DNA from: Melioribacter roseus
Lineage (GTDB): Bacteria; Bacteroidota; Ignavibacteria; Ignavibacteriales; Melioribacteraceae
DNA length: 64,000 nt
Assembly (NCBI GenBank): GCA_020722005.1
Contig: DYLP01000003.1
Span: 37,655 to 101,654, forward strand
Direction of reading: 5' to 3'
Part shown: one piece after another, positions 18,446 to 29,800 of the stretch
Layout of the letters: each line of letters opens with the position of its first letter
Numbering within the stretch: the first letter of the stretch is position 1
Position numbers and translations under genes: made by a program
Notes under the pieces: model-generated
What the model saw: the letters and a program-made list of their open reading frames with translations, nothing else
Told to the model about the DNA's origin: nothing
Database searches by the model: none

Positions 18446-19600
18446 GTGAGGAAAATATATCTCGACAATGCAGCAACCACTCCAATGGATAAGAGAGTAA
18501 TTGAAAAAATGCTCCCTTATTTGAATGAATATTATGGAAATCCTTCATCAATTCATTCATTTGGGAGAAAAGCTCGTGTTGCTGTCGAAGAAGCACGCGA
18601 AATTATTGCTGAATTTATTAATTGTAAACCAGGCGAAATCTACTTTACGAGTTCCGGAACCGAAGCTAATAACTTTGTCTTGTCAGGAATTAGCAAAACG
18701 GAATACATCGAATCAGGCAGAAAAAGTATAATTACATCGTTGTCCGAACACCATTCAGTACTGGAAACATGCGATAAACTGGCAAACGAAGGTTTTACTA
18801 TTCGTAAATCTGCCATCGAGAAAACTACTTCTGTTCCAATTGAAAATGTAACAGGATTAATTGACGACGACACGTCGTTAATTTCAATCATACACATCAA
18901 TAACGAAACAGGCGTTATTAACAACATAAAACATCTATCAGAGCAAAAACCGACGAATGTTTGTCTGCACACAGATGGGGTCCAGAGTTTTGGAAAAATT
19001 ACTATCGATGTCAAAGAATTGGGCGTAGATGCGTTCACTGCATCTGCCCATAAAATCAGAGGTCCGAAAGGAATCGGGTTTGCTTATGTAAAATCGGGCA
19101 CACCCATTTCACCTTTAATATACGGAGGCGCACAGGAAAGGAATCGAAGGGGTGGAACGGAAAACGTTCCTGCAATTGTTGGATTTGCCGAAGCTGTAAA
19201 AATTGCTTCAAACGAAATGAAAGAGAATTATGAACATGCAAAATCTTTACAAAGAAAATTTCTTGCAGGCTTGGAATCGTTAAACGACAATAGTTTTATT
19301 GTCAACGGTGAACCGCAGCATTTCCCTTTCATCACGAGCATTACTCTTTTATCAGATTATTACAACAACGATACAGAAGCAATTCTAATGTATCTTGATA
19401 TAAATGGCATAGCTGTATCGAGCGGAGCTGCCTGTACTTCAGGCACTCTTAAGCCTTCTCATGTTTTATTGAGCACAGGCATGAAATATGAGGATGTAAC
19501 TGGCACTATACGATTTTCATTCGGAAGTCAAAATACTGGCGAAGAAATCGAATACGCACTTGAAATAATTTCAAAATTATTAAAAAAGTTTCGAAAGTAA
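18446..19600 (+). CDS. Cysteine desulfurase (NifS/IscS family)
   Basis: A PLP enzyme that removes sulfur from cysteine for Fe-S clusters or thiolated cofactors. The 384-residue protein has LDNAATTPMD at the N-terminus, the H102-containing SEHHSVLE, D177 in HTDGVQ, the Schiff-base K203 in SAHKIRGPKG, and active-site C330 in SSGAACTSG. The short active loop is of NifS/IscS (group I) style. The start is GTG. No iscU or scaffold gene follows; the stop abuts the end of the convergent accD with no spacer. Confidence 0.93.
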   Translation: MRKIYLDNAATTPMDKRVIEKMLPYLNEYYGNPSSIHSFGRKARVAVEEAREIIAEFINCKPGEIYFTSSGTEANNFVLSGISKTEYIESGRKSIITSLSEHHSVLETCDKLANEGFTIRKSAIEKTTSVPIENVTGLIDDDTSLISIIHINNETGVINNIKHLSEQKPTNVCLHTDGVQSFGKITIDVKELGVDAFTASAHKIRGPKGIGFAYVKSGTPISPLIYGGAQERNRRGGTENVPAIVGFAEAVKIASNEMKENYEHAKSLQRKFLAGLESLNDNSFIVNGEPQHFPFITSITLLSDYYNNDTEAILMYLDINGIAVSSGAACTSGTLKPSHVLLSTGMKYEDVTGTIRFSFGSQNTGEEIEYALEIISKLLKKFRK

Positions 19601-20440
19601 TCAGGTCAAATAGTCAATTAACAATGTCAGTTTATCTTTCAGCTCTTTTCTATTAACTATAAAATCGACGAAGCCATTTTCTAAAAGGAACTCGGAGCGC
19701 TGGAAACCTTCGGGCAGATCTTTACCAATTGTTTGTTTAATGACACGCGGTCCAGCAAATCCAATTAACGCCTTTGGTTCGGCAATAATCACATCGCCCA
19801 ACATGGCAAAACTTGCAGTAACTCCTCCGGTTGTAGGATCCGATAAAACTGAAATATAGGGAATCCCTGCATCAGACAATCTGGCTAAGCGTGAACTTGT
19901 TTTAGCCATCTGCATCAACGAAAATGCTCCTTCCATCATTCTTGCTCCACCACTCTGACTAACAATTATGAGCGGAATTTTATTTTGATAGGCAACATCT
20001 GTAATGCGAGCAATCTTTTCTCCCACTACCGAGCCCATACTTCCACCAATAAAACGAAAATCCATCACTGCAATAGCTGATTTTATACCGTTAATTTTTC
20101 CCGTCCCCGTTATAACTGCGTCATTCAGACCTGTTTTCTTAATTGTCTCACTAATACGGTCGGTATATTTTTTTGTGTCCTCGAATTGAAGCGGGTTAGC
20201 GGAAATCATCTTTTTGTCATATTCTTTGAATGTACCTTTATCAAGAATAATGGAAATATACTGGTCGCTTCCAATTCTAAAATGATAATTACATTTAGGA
20301 CAAACCCATAAATTAGATTCCAGTTGTCTATTGTGTATAATTTCACCGCAGTCGCTGCATTTTGACCATTGTCCGTCAGGGATGTCGGTCTTTTTACTTT
20401 CGGGCGAGATATTTTCTTTTTTTCTTCTGAACCAGGGCAT
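19601..20440 (-). CDS. accD: Acetyl-CoA carboxylase carboxyltransferase subunit beta
   Basis: AccD with AccA transfers CO2 from biotin to acetyl-CoA in the first step of fatty-acid synthesis. The N-terminal zinc ribbon has C28, C31, C47 and C50. The crotonase-fold core shows MDFRFIGGSMGSVVGEK, SQSGGARMMEGAFSLMQMAK and DPTTGGVTASFAMLGD. The length (279 aa) is normal. The ATG overlaps the DUF1573 stop as TGATG. It is the last gene of the sprA-porX-tsaE-tsaB operon. Confidence 0.97.
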   Translation of the reverse strand: MPWFRRKKENISPESKKTDIPDGQWSKCSDCGEIIHNRQLESNLWVCPKCNYHFRIGSDQYISIILDKGTFKEYDKKMISANPLQFEDTKKYTDRISETIKKTGLNDAVITGTGKINGIKSAIAVMDFRFIGGSMGSVVGEKIARITDVAYQNKIPLIIVSQSGGARMMEGAFSLMQMAKTSSRLARLSDAGIPYISVLSDPTTGGVTASFAMLGDVIIAEPKALIGFAGPRVIKQTIGKDLPEGFQRSEFLLENGFVDFIVNRKELKDKLTLLIDYLT

Positions 20441-21168
20441 CAGCTCTTCCTTATTATTTTTGCAGATACAGTAATTACTTGTTTTGGATTATCAGGGTCG
20501 TTTGTGAATAATAAGACTGTTCTTACCAGTGCGCCCTCTCTTCCTTTGGTATCGAGTTTTACTTCCATTCCAATTTCTTTACCGGGTTCGATAACAGAAT
20601 TAGATATTAAAACTGCAGTACAACCGCACGAACTTTTTATATCTCTTATTTCAAGTTTCGATTTGCCGATATTCTTAATTTTAATTGTGGTTTCTTTTAC
20701 TGAACCCTCCTCTAATTCTCCAAAATCAATTATGTTTTTCTCGAGCTTAATTTTAGGAGCCAGTTCAGGATTTTGATTTGACAATTTTGCCACAACATTG
20801 GCACGGAAGGTAAGTTTTAAATACGAATTTTCGGGGTCGTTCGAAAAAACATAGACATGCTTGTATTGTTGTCCGTATCTCCCTTTTGAATCGAATTTTA
20901 CTTTTATTTTTGCGCTCTCGCCAGGTTCAAGTTCTTTTTTAGTTGGCATTGCCGCAGTACATCCGCAGGATGCACGTACTCTTTCGATTACAAGTTTCCC
21001 TTCCCCGTTATTCTTAATTGCAAATTCATGTTCAACTGTCTCGCCTTCGATTATTTCACCGAAATCAAATTCCGGTTCAGAAGAAAATATCTTTGGAGCT
21101 TTTTCCTGTGCTATTATTATTCCTGTAAAAAAAAATAATAGCAAAAATTGATTAATCACTCTTTTCAT
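20440..21168 (-). CDS. Exported protein with two DUF1573 domains
   Basis: A 242-residue protein with a signal peptide (MKRVINQFLLLFFFTGIIIA). Two tandem DUF1573 beta-sandwich units (about 28-130 and 145-240) each contain the family signature, SCGCTAAMPTKKELEPGESA in the first and SCGCTAVLISNSVIEPGKEI in the second, with FDFGEIIEGETVEH and IDFGELEEGSVKET as the opening strands. Family members are abundant in Bacteroidota envelopes; function is unknown. It overlaps tsaB by 17 nt and has AGGAG before the start. Confidence 0.87.
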   Translation of the reverse strand: MKRVINQFLLLFFFTGIIIAQEKAPKIFSSEPEFDFGEIIEGETVEHEFAIKNNGEGKLVIERVRASCGCTAAMPTKKELEPGESAKIKVKFDSKGRYGQQYKHVYVFSNDPENSYLKLTFRANVVAKLSNQNPELAPKIKLEKNIIDFGELEEGSVKETTIKIKNIGKSKLEIRDIKSSCGCTAVLISNSVIEPGKEIGMEVKLDTKGREGALVRTVLLFTNDPDNPKQVITVSAKIIRKS

Positions 21169-21814
21169 TTTTTCTCCTGGTTATGAATTTTTTTAAGTAC
21201 AAAGGTTCGAGATAATCAAAATCCGTGACCTTCTTCCCGAACTCATTAGCCCATTTAGCAACATAATAAGCCGTTGGGACTAATATTTTTTTTGTACATG
21301 ATAAACTATTATTATCGGCGTACACAATATCTGCATCTGTAACTTTTTTTTCAACTTCTTCTTTCAATATTAGCTGTAAGTTGTCTATAACCTGATAAGT
21401 ATTTCCGTCGGATAAAAACTTAGCATAGTAAAAATCGTTAATACTCGCCTTTTTTAATATGCAGAATTTTATTTTCTCAGATAGATTCAGACTTAATTGA
21501 AGTGCAGCTGCATCGAAGGTAGGTACTGGAATAATTGGCTTTTTCAATCCCATTGCCATTGATTTTGCAACAGTCATTCCAATCCTCAGTCCTGTGAAAG
21601 AACCTGGTCCGAAAGATATGGCGATCGAATCGATATCCGAAAGCTGAATCCCGAAATTTGCACGACCATATTCGATCATATTGAAAATTTTCTCAGAATG
21701 AATATTCTTTCTTAGAAAGTTTAATTCAAACGCATCGTTGTCATTGTTGTAAAAAGCGACACTGCATACTTCGCCAGAAGTTTCGATGCCCAATATCGGC
21801 TTGCTATTTTTCAT
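21152..21814 (-). CDS. tsaB: tRNA N6-threonylcarbamoyladenosine synthesis protein TsaB
   Basis: TsaB partners TsaD and TsaE in making t6A37 on ANN-decoding tRNAs. The 220-residue protein begins with the actin-like ILGIETSGEVCSVAFY strand pair and has IAISFGPGSFTGLRIGMTVA, the clearest TsaB signature. The following gene product region (about 130-215) is more divergent. It overlaps tsaE by 11 nt, and the pairing of the two genes confirms the assignment. Confidence 0.94.
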   Translation of the reverse strand: MKNSKPILGIETSGEVCSVAFYNNDNDAFELNFLRKNIHSEKIFNMIEYGRANFGIQLSDIDSIAISFGPGSFTGLRIGMTVAKSMAMGLKKPIIPVPTFDAAALQLSLNLSEKIKFCILKKASINDFYYAKFLSDGNTYQVIDNLQLILKEEVEKKVTDADIVYADNNSLSCTKKILVPTAYYVAKWANEFGKKVTDFDYLEPLYLKKFITRRKNEKSD

Positions 21815-22247
21815 TCTCGTAGATTTTAATTATTCTTTTCCCGTTTTCTTTTTCGTCGACATTATTAATTTCTACAATTAAATAATTTTCAGGCAGAATT
21901 TCACTCCAGAGTTCAGCCCATTCGATAAAGATAATTGAGTTTTCGTCATTCAAATAATCTTCGAAACCGATGTCGTAAAGTTCTTCCAGTTTTTTAATTC
22001 TGTAAAAATCAAAATGATAAATTCGATATTTACCTTCATAAATATTTACCAACGAGAAACTCGGACTCGTTGTTTGGTCTATTATTCCCAGATTATTACA
22101 TACGCAATTTACAAAAAAAGTTTTGCCGGCACCCAGGTTGCCTTTCATTGATACTATTGAACCGGGTTTAAGTAATTTTATAAACTCCGCAGCCACGCTG
22201 CACGTGTCGGATTCGGAATTTACTATTTTTTCGTATGGAAGTTTCAT
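21804..22247 (-). CDS. tsaE: tRNA threonylcarbamoyladenosine biosynthesis ATPase TsaE
   Basis: A small (147 aa) P-loop ATPase of the t6A complex. Walker A is GNLGAGKT at 36-43; downstream are TSPSFSLVNIYEG and YHFDFYRIKKLEEL, then IIFIEWAELW, the standard TsaE order. It starts one base after porX ends. Confidence 0.95.
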   Translation of the reverse strand: MKLPYEKIVNSESDTCSVAAEFIKLLKPGSIVSMKGNLGAGKTFFVNCVCNNLGIIDQTTSPSFSLVNIYEGKYRIYHFDFYRIKKLEELYDIGFEDYLNDENSIIFIEWAELWSEILPENYLIVEINNVDEKENGKRIIKIYENEK

Positions 22248-22248
22248 T

Positions 22249-23808
22249 TTATCTATTCTCGAGGGTTACGATAGGCAAAATCATTTCTTCCATCGAGATG
22301 CCTCCGTGTTGGAAACTATCTTTATAGTAACTCAAATATTTATGATATTCTGTCGGGTAAACGAAATAATAATCTTCTTTTGCAATTATATAACTTATAG
22401 TAACGCCTCTTTTGGGTAAGCGGTAGTCGGACGGATCTTTAATGTAGACAGCATGTTTATCGTCCACTTTCAAATTCCTTCCGAATTTAAATCTTAGATT
22501 TGTTGAGGCTTCCCGATCACCGAGCACTTTGGCACCACGCATTGTTCTTATACTTCCGTGGTCAGTTGTTATGACTACTTTTACTTTTGGAATATTCGAA
22601 ATGGCTTTCAAGGCGTTGAAAAGATACGAATACTTAAACCAGCTTTCGGTAAGAGATCTATATGCAGATTCATCGGGAGCAATTTCTTTTAGTATCTGCG
22701 AATCTGACCTGCCGTGAGCAATCATGTCGAGAAAATTTACGACCACTGCAATTAAATGTGTATTTTTATATGAAAGTACATTTTGTTCAAATGTTCTTCC
22801 AACTTCGGGATCGATAATTTTAATATATTGAAGGTCATTTCTTAGTTTAATTTTTTTTCTTCTCAGAAGATTTTCGAGCAACTCCTTTTCATATTTATTC
22901 ATACTTCTTTCGTCGTCGTTGCCGGTGCTCCAGAGTGACGGATAAAATTTTTCGATTTCCGATGGGAATAAGCCGGCAAACAGCGAATTACGAGCATATG
23001 GAGTGGCAGTCGGTAGTATGGACAAATAATACTCTTTTTTAATACTAAAATAATCTTTCAGGTGTTTTTCCATAACAAGCCACTGATCCATTCTCAAGCA
23101 GTCGATGACAAAAAGAAATACAGGATTACCTTCGGTTTCGATTTTGGGGATGAGCGATTTTTCGAGGATTCGATTTGTTAAGACTGGAGCGTTTTCTTCT
23201 TCAACCCAATGTCTGTAATTTTTTTCGACGTATCTGGAAAAGATTCGATTGCATTCTTTTTTTTGTTCGTTTAAAGTTTGACGTAAATCAATCTCAGGGT
23301 GAATATCGAGTTCCATATCCCAATAAATTAGTTTATTGTTAATGTCGATCCAATCCTCGTAATTCGGTTCGTTCATCAAAATGCGCGTAATCGAATTGAA
23401 ATCTTCCAGATAATCTTTGGCTACAAACTGGCCCGATATTTTTTTCTTTTCGAGAATTTTTTTGCAGACCATAAGAACTTGAGAGGGTACAACCGGTTTG
23501 ATTAAATAATCCGATATTTTGCTGCCGATGGCTTCGTTCATAAGAGATTCTTCTTCACTTTTTGTGACCATCACAACTGGAATATTCGGATTGATTTCTT
23601 TTATTCTGGCAAGTGTTTCGAGTCCCCCCATACCGGGCATCATTTCATCGAGAAAAATCAGGTCGTAATTTTTCGATTTCACCTGGTCGATTGCGTCATT
23701 TCCATTGGCGACAGTATCAACTTCATAACCTTTTTCATTAAGAAATATTATATGCGACCTTAAAAGTTCAATTTCATCGTCGATCCATAAAATTCTGCTG
23801 GGTCTCAT
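22249..23808 (-). CDS. porX: PorX-type response regulator with PglZ phosphohydrolase domain
   Basis: PorX controls type IX secretion in Bacteroidota. The 519-residue protein has an N-terminal receiver domain (ILWIDDE at 6-12, phospho-acceptor D54 in IFLDEMMPG, K in YLIKPV), a helical linker, and a C-terminal alkaline-phosphatase-fold PglZ domain with VIDCLRMDQW, a Thr-containing LPTATPYARNS, TTDHGS and QHGG metal ligands. The start is the ATG at 23808, which removes a 27-residue extension lying over the sprA stop and has AAAGGA upstream. It is encoded 13 nt after sprA. The sensor PorY is not in the window. Confidence 0.93.
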   Translation of the reverse strand: MRPSRILWIDDEIELLRSHIIFLNEKGYEVDTVANGNDAIDQVKSKNYDLIFLDEMMPGMGGLETLARIKEINPNIPVVMVTKSEEESLMNEAIGSKISDYLIKPVVPSQVLMVCKKILEKKKISGQFVAKDYLEDFNSITRILMNEPNYEDWIDINNKLIYWDMELDIHPEIDLRQTLNEQKKECNRIFSRYVEKNYRHWVEEENAPVLTNRILEKSLIPKIETEGNPVFLFVIDCLRMDQWLVMEKHLKDYFSIKKEYYLSILPTATPYARNSLFAGLFPSEIEKFYPSLWSTGNDDERSMNKYEKELLENLLRRKKIKLRNDLQYIKIIDPEVGRTFEQNVLSYKNTHLIAVVVNFLDMIAHGRSDSQILKEIAPDESAYRSLTESWFKYSYLFNALKAISNIPKVKVVITTDHGSIRTMRGAKVLGDREASTNLRFKFGRNLKVDDKHAVYIKDPSDYRLPKRGVTISYIIAKEDYYFVYPTEYHKYLSYYKDSFQHGGISMEEMILPIVTLENR

Positions 23809-23821
23809 TTCAAATCCTTTT

Positions 23822-26800
23822 TTATTGAATAGCAATTCTAACGTCCACTCCTGCTTCGTTAGTTGTAGTTGGAGGTACACGTGAAGCACCCTGTGGCTCT
23901 ATAGTCGACCTTCTGTAAAAGATAGATAAAGTTACGCGTGAACTCATTACATATTTAATCTTTGGTTCGAGAACTGTATTAATTTTACCGTCCTGTGGCG
24001 TTCCTTGTTCTTTGAAATTATCCATATTATAAACTACAGTTGAATTTTGTCCGTTTGTGTAGGAGATCGAAATTTCCAGGTCGTTTTTCAACGATATACC
24101 GAATAATGGTAAATCGAAACCGCTCTTGGAATAACTCAAAGAAACATTGATATCTCGAGAAAACGATTCCGTAATATTTCTTGTGGAAGAACCGAGAGAG
24201 TATGAATTTCTGGTAGTGTATCTTATGGTACTTTGCAACGAACCGCCCCATAAATTATCAAATTGGAAAGTAATTCCCAATAACGGAGTAAATGAATAAT
24301 CAATTTTCTGCGTTTGTATTTCCTGAATCCCATCTGGATTGATTAACCATCCCTCGCTGTAATTAGAAGAATAAGCATGATTTATCGTTATTCTTTTTGC
24401 AAACGACAGGAGTTCGTATTTTTCAAGACCCGACCAGGAGAAGCTCCAGTTAGGCCGAGGTATATATTTGAACAACTTCGAAAGTACCGGTATTTTGCCC
24501 AACATCGAAGTAGTCTCGAAACCCCTTACAAATGCATCTGACAAACTTTGAGTAGGATTCTCAGCATTTTTATTATAAAGTTCGTGGACTTTTGAAATGC
24601 CGTTTCCAAAACCGAATGGAATAAATAAAAATGAGCGACTCAATGTACCGGTTGTATTGTAAACTTCTGCATATGCTAAACCATTTTCGTCAGTTTTGAA
24701 GTTAATCGATTTATTAATTCCCCATCCTACTTTCCAGCTTATATCGAGTTGAGCACCTTCCCAGAGTGGTCTCGAAGTTCGCATATCGATATCATTTTTA
24801 TGTGTATAATTATCCGTTAAATTACCGAAAGGCGACCGTGGACCGATGTCATTTGAGAATCCGAGCATAAAGAGCCTCGATGGACCGTTATTCGGAGATT
24901 GTTTGAATCCCCAGAAATTATTAAATCCTGTACCCGTACCTTTCAAACCACCACCTGTGTAACTGCTTGATTGCGAAAAGTTAAATGAAATCTGGTCGTA
25001 GTCAATTAACAACCACTTAATTCCGAGTTTCAAATACTCCAATACTACTGTAAAAGTTCCTGGAGCTTCGTTAAGTTCTGTTTCGTTCATTAGTTTGGAA
25101 ACAAGTGAATCTTTAACTATTGACGAATCTTTAATGGCATTATCCTGAGCAATTTGTCTGTCGACGTCAACTCCACGCTGTTCATTTGTTCTTCTTGCTC
25201 CTTGCCCACGAGTCCCACGCGATGGTTGATTTCGTTGCATAGGCGTTTGATTGGAATTGCTTTCCTGAAATAGTGGCGCAAAAATCGATTTAAGCCTTAC
25301 TGTCATCCCTGCAGAAATTCTATTGGAATAACCTGCCGAACGCCCCAATTCTTCCTGATTGAAATTATAAATCCAGCTGTATGAAACGCCGTATGATGCA
25401 TTTACATTAATATATCTGTTCAAATCCCAGATGGTCGGTATTTTGGGATTGGTCCTGATATCAAAATTTTGCTTGTAATTAAAATCCTTTCCAAAAAATT
25501 CACCGTTAAAAATATCCCGCCAGATTTCACTTTCGGAACGCTCATACAAACTGTCTTTCAAGAGCAAATAAGCCAGCAAAGACTGAACGTCGAAGTTGTA
25601 TGCAATGCTTAAATTGAGCAGGCCACCTTCTGTGATTGACCATGTAAATCCTGCATTACGCGAAGCCGTAAAATCCCGTTGAATATTTGGTTTGGTTGCA
25701 AGGGTTCGGTTGACGGTATAATTTCGTTTGCGCGTAGTATTTATGCCTGCGCTGATTGTCTGTGGCAAAAAATAAACTTTCATTTCTTTGTAATCGGTCA
25801 ATAAATCAAATATACTTCCTATTATCGGAATATCGGCTGGTCGGAAGAAAAGTTCTCGGCTGAGATTTACTGAGTATGATATACTTCCGTTCCACTGCCA
25901 GCTGTTACTGGTTAATATTGTTGGAGATGTATTTGTTGTTTTGTTGTAATTAAAACTGAATGTGAGATTATTAATTAAATCGCGGATGTACCAGATATCA
26001 GTCGGTACTTTGAATTTTATATTTGATAAAGACCACGATTCGGAAAAACTGTATGTTCTCGTCGAATTAATAAATTCGCTAATAGAATCCTCAATTGCCT
26101 GGCTGTCCCAGTTTTGTTCAGTAAGAGCTTGCCTTAACTGCGTTTGAGCTTCGGAAACTTTTATATCTGTTCCGGGTTTGAAAAGCGGATTCTGTCTTCT
26201 TTCGTTGCGTGAATAAACAATTCTGAAGTTACTGCCTGCAAGATTAAGAGGAATAAGTTTAAGTAAATCAAAATCGACTGAAACACCCCACGAAATTGCT
26301 TCGTTACGGGTGCCAAAGCGATCGGTTAATTTGTGGAAATATGGATTTGTTTGACTTGCATTGAAACTTACTTTCATAACGTCTGCAAGACCGAAAGTAC
26401 CTGCAACGCTGTAAGCCCATCCAGGAGTATCGTCGGCTTCGAGCACTCTCAATTCGTTAATCCAGACGCTGCCGGAGATTTTCTCGCCCTGCCTTCCTTT
26501 ATCAGCTGGATTTATTATCCCAATTGTAAAAAAAGAAACTCTTGTTAATGTGGGGTTACCTCTGATTCCATAGGTATGTCCTTCTTTACCCCCTACGGGA
26601 ACTCTATAGACTTTATTAATATTCGAACTGTCGCGTCTTTGTTTTATAGCAGTAAGTTCCGAGAATACAATTTTCACTTCATTCCAATTTCTGTTATCTA
26701 TGTCACTTTTTAAAGGCTGGCGGTACTCGTAGAAGTTTAACGAATCGGAGCCAAATCTAATATAAACTTCTGAGGAATAATTTTCTGGACTTTCATAATA

Positions 26801-29800
26801 AGTCACACTACCCGGCATATCATTTTCATCGGCGTGTACGAACAATTTCATTTGTTTATAATTAAAGACATCGAGAGGTTTATAAAGATATTTTACCACT
26901 TCTCTTTTATCGCCGTCTTCCAGATTTTTTAGAACGAGTTCGAGCGACTGTTCATTTTTGAAAATCTCATAATCGGGTTGGCTTCTGTCTCTTTCACGAT
27001 GAACGCCCGGAGGAGAATGATATTCAGGATTGTCTTCCACGTTAACAACTGAGACAGTTAAAACTGTATCGTCGTTTGTTACGCGCGGTGGTTCAAGCAC
27101 TTTCTGCCATTGATTACCAACGAGATTCATTTCTGCAAATCTAATATGGACAGGACTGTCTGTACCTGAGACCCAAAATCTAATGGTTTCGACAACCGAG
27201 AAACTTGGATCGCCGTATTTTTCTACGTAATCTTTTAAAGGTATCCGGAAGAGATACCAGCCGGCATTATCTCCCCCCCCCTGAATAAAAGGATTGGCTC
27301 TGTTTGTATCTAACGGAATTTCATAGCGGAAGTAACTGTTTACACGGTCCAACGTAAAATTATGGTTGAGGTCTTCGGAATCCGGCAATCTTCCAATATC
27401 AATTGACACTGCATTCCCCTGAGTTCCGTTAATTTGTGTGTAATCGGGATTTTTAGTAAACTGGAAGGAATAGTTGTCACCGCTTGGGTCGGGATTTGTC
27501 GCAGAGTCGTAATTGGGTTCCTGTGCGTCAATCCAGCCGTCAATTCCTGTGTCTTCTCCTTCATCAATAAGATCATTGAAGTTTTTGTCTTCAGTATCTA
27601 ACTGACCATTTGGGATTATATCTTCGCTTATTTGTCCTAAATCGATATTCAACTTTAAGTCCGTCGGAGCGTTCTCAATTTTAACCCAAAATTCGATGAA
27701 TTCAATATTTTCTTCGATGAGATTATTAGCAGTCGTCGATAAAAGCTTCATCATACCAGCCCAGTTTTTCTTTTTATCGCTCAAATCGGGATTCCAGTTA
27801 TAAGCACCTGCTTTATCAGGAATGTAGACAAAATCTAGAGCTGTAATTAGACTTTGGTCCGGTGCAGCTTGTTTTCGATTACCATATAAATCGTAAATTG
27901 TAACATCCGACGGCGTACGATTGAACCAATAAGCCTTAGCTTTATAATTCATTCTTTCGATTTCTGGTAGAGCATCGATAAATGGCAGTCCATTTGGAAC
28001 ACTGATATCTTTCCATGCTCCGTATTGCATACCCAGTGGAATAATTCTCTTTGCACCTTCGAAATCGTCAATATATGCTATACTTTTACCTTCGTCGCTT
28101 TCTATCGTACTTTTTTTCGTATTCGGGTCGGGACTCATGTACGCATATTCGGCATTTAATGTAAGTTTGGAAATTGTACTGGTTGGAATAACATAATCAA
28201 TTGCTTTTGTGAGAAATGGCATATCGAGACTTGTTTTAAAATCGAGTCCGAATATGGAATTGTTCAGTGGTTCTTCGCCAATTCTAACTTTATCACTAAG
28301 TGTCTGTTGATTCAAATTCAGAAATGAAAATCCCAAAGAAGTATTACGGTCAATTTCATACAAGCCGCGTAGTCCTACGAGAGTTTTGGAAGCCATCTGG
28401 AATAAATCGTTCTGTTCGTAAGTTATTTTCAAATCGGCACCAGGCACAAGAGCTTCGGGTTTCCTGATAATAACCTGACCGATGTTATAATCGACAGTGT
28501 AATCGACGCCTTCTGTCAATGCATTACCGTTTAAGAGAACTTTTACGGAATTTTCAACTACATTGAATCCGATATTATATGAAGATGTTACCGAAGCGGT
28601 ATATTCACCTGTAACTAAAAATTTATCTTTGGCTCTATCCTGACGAGCAAAGTTAACTGTTGTGTCATAGACAGCATCATAACGTAAATCGGAAGGCAAA
28701 TCAGAGGGCAAATCTTTACCGAAAGGTTCAAGAACCGGGAAAATTATTTCGCCTGTAGATTTTATAATAGTTTTGCCGGGAATAAAATCGAAAGCACCGT
28801 CGGGACCTCCTGTACCGCTTTCGTCTGTTTTATCGAATCCAAATGCCTGTATTAACTTAATTCCGTTATAATCGCTTTGTGCTTCGCCTCCTTCAAATTG
28901 ATATTTTATATCGAGTTTAAATCCTTCCTTGTTTATATCTCTCCCTCCAATTGCATAAATATTCTTTAGTTGCAGCTTCCAAGCCTTTTTGAATTGTGGC
29001 TGAAGATTTGGAGGTTTAACAAGCAATAGAACAATATTTGCGGAACTGTCGGCAGCAACATCTTTAAGGAATTCACCGTAATAAACATCATCGTCGGGCG
29101 AAGCGGTGAGACCTTCCCTTCGAAATGCCACTGCAATTGCTTCTTGCTGTTGAATTTGAGTTTTAAAACTAATAAAACCCGTTTCGGGATGAACTTCGTA
29201 ATCAACATTTTCCTGCAACTTAATCCAACGGACTCCAATTTCCTGAACTCCACTTATCGTTTGCTCTACTGTATTTCTTAAATCGTCATATTTTTCATTT
29301 GCTTTTCGTGGTCGTAAATCGATAAACGCATGACCTTTTCTTTCATTCGGATTATATAAACCAGTATAAGTTTTCCAGACTTCAATTTCTTTTATTCTGA
29401 GAGAATCGATAACTTCTGGCACGAATTTGCTAAAATATCGATTAAAAACATTTAGATTCGGGTCGGTGTAAATTTCGTGGACAAAGAAATGATTCGGCGA
29501 ATAATCGTATGCATGAATTTGAAACTCCTGCGATTTCGAACCTCCACTAACGGAGACTTCCTGAGTTTCGCCCTTTTTCTGTGAAGCCAGTGCAGTGAGC
29601 TTCAATGGTCCCATCTGGAAATTTGCTTTTATACCAAAGAGAGCTTCGCTGCCTCCAATCAAAGGCGATGTTTGGAGAGATACGTTTCCAGCTTCGATAC
29701 TCTGAATAATTTCGTCTTCATAACCAGTGTATTTTAATTTCAGCTGGTTTTCATATTGAAATGTACGCTCCGTATTCCAATCGGCTGCGATATTGAGTTT

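Noticed and set aside
22249..23889. Longer 546-residue start for PorX
   Set aside because: The extra 27 residues lie over the sprA stop and have no receiver-domain character; the ATG at 23808 has a ribosome site and gives the usual PorX length.
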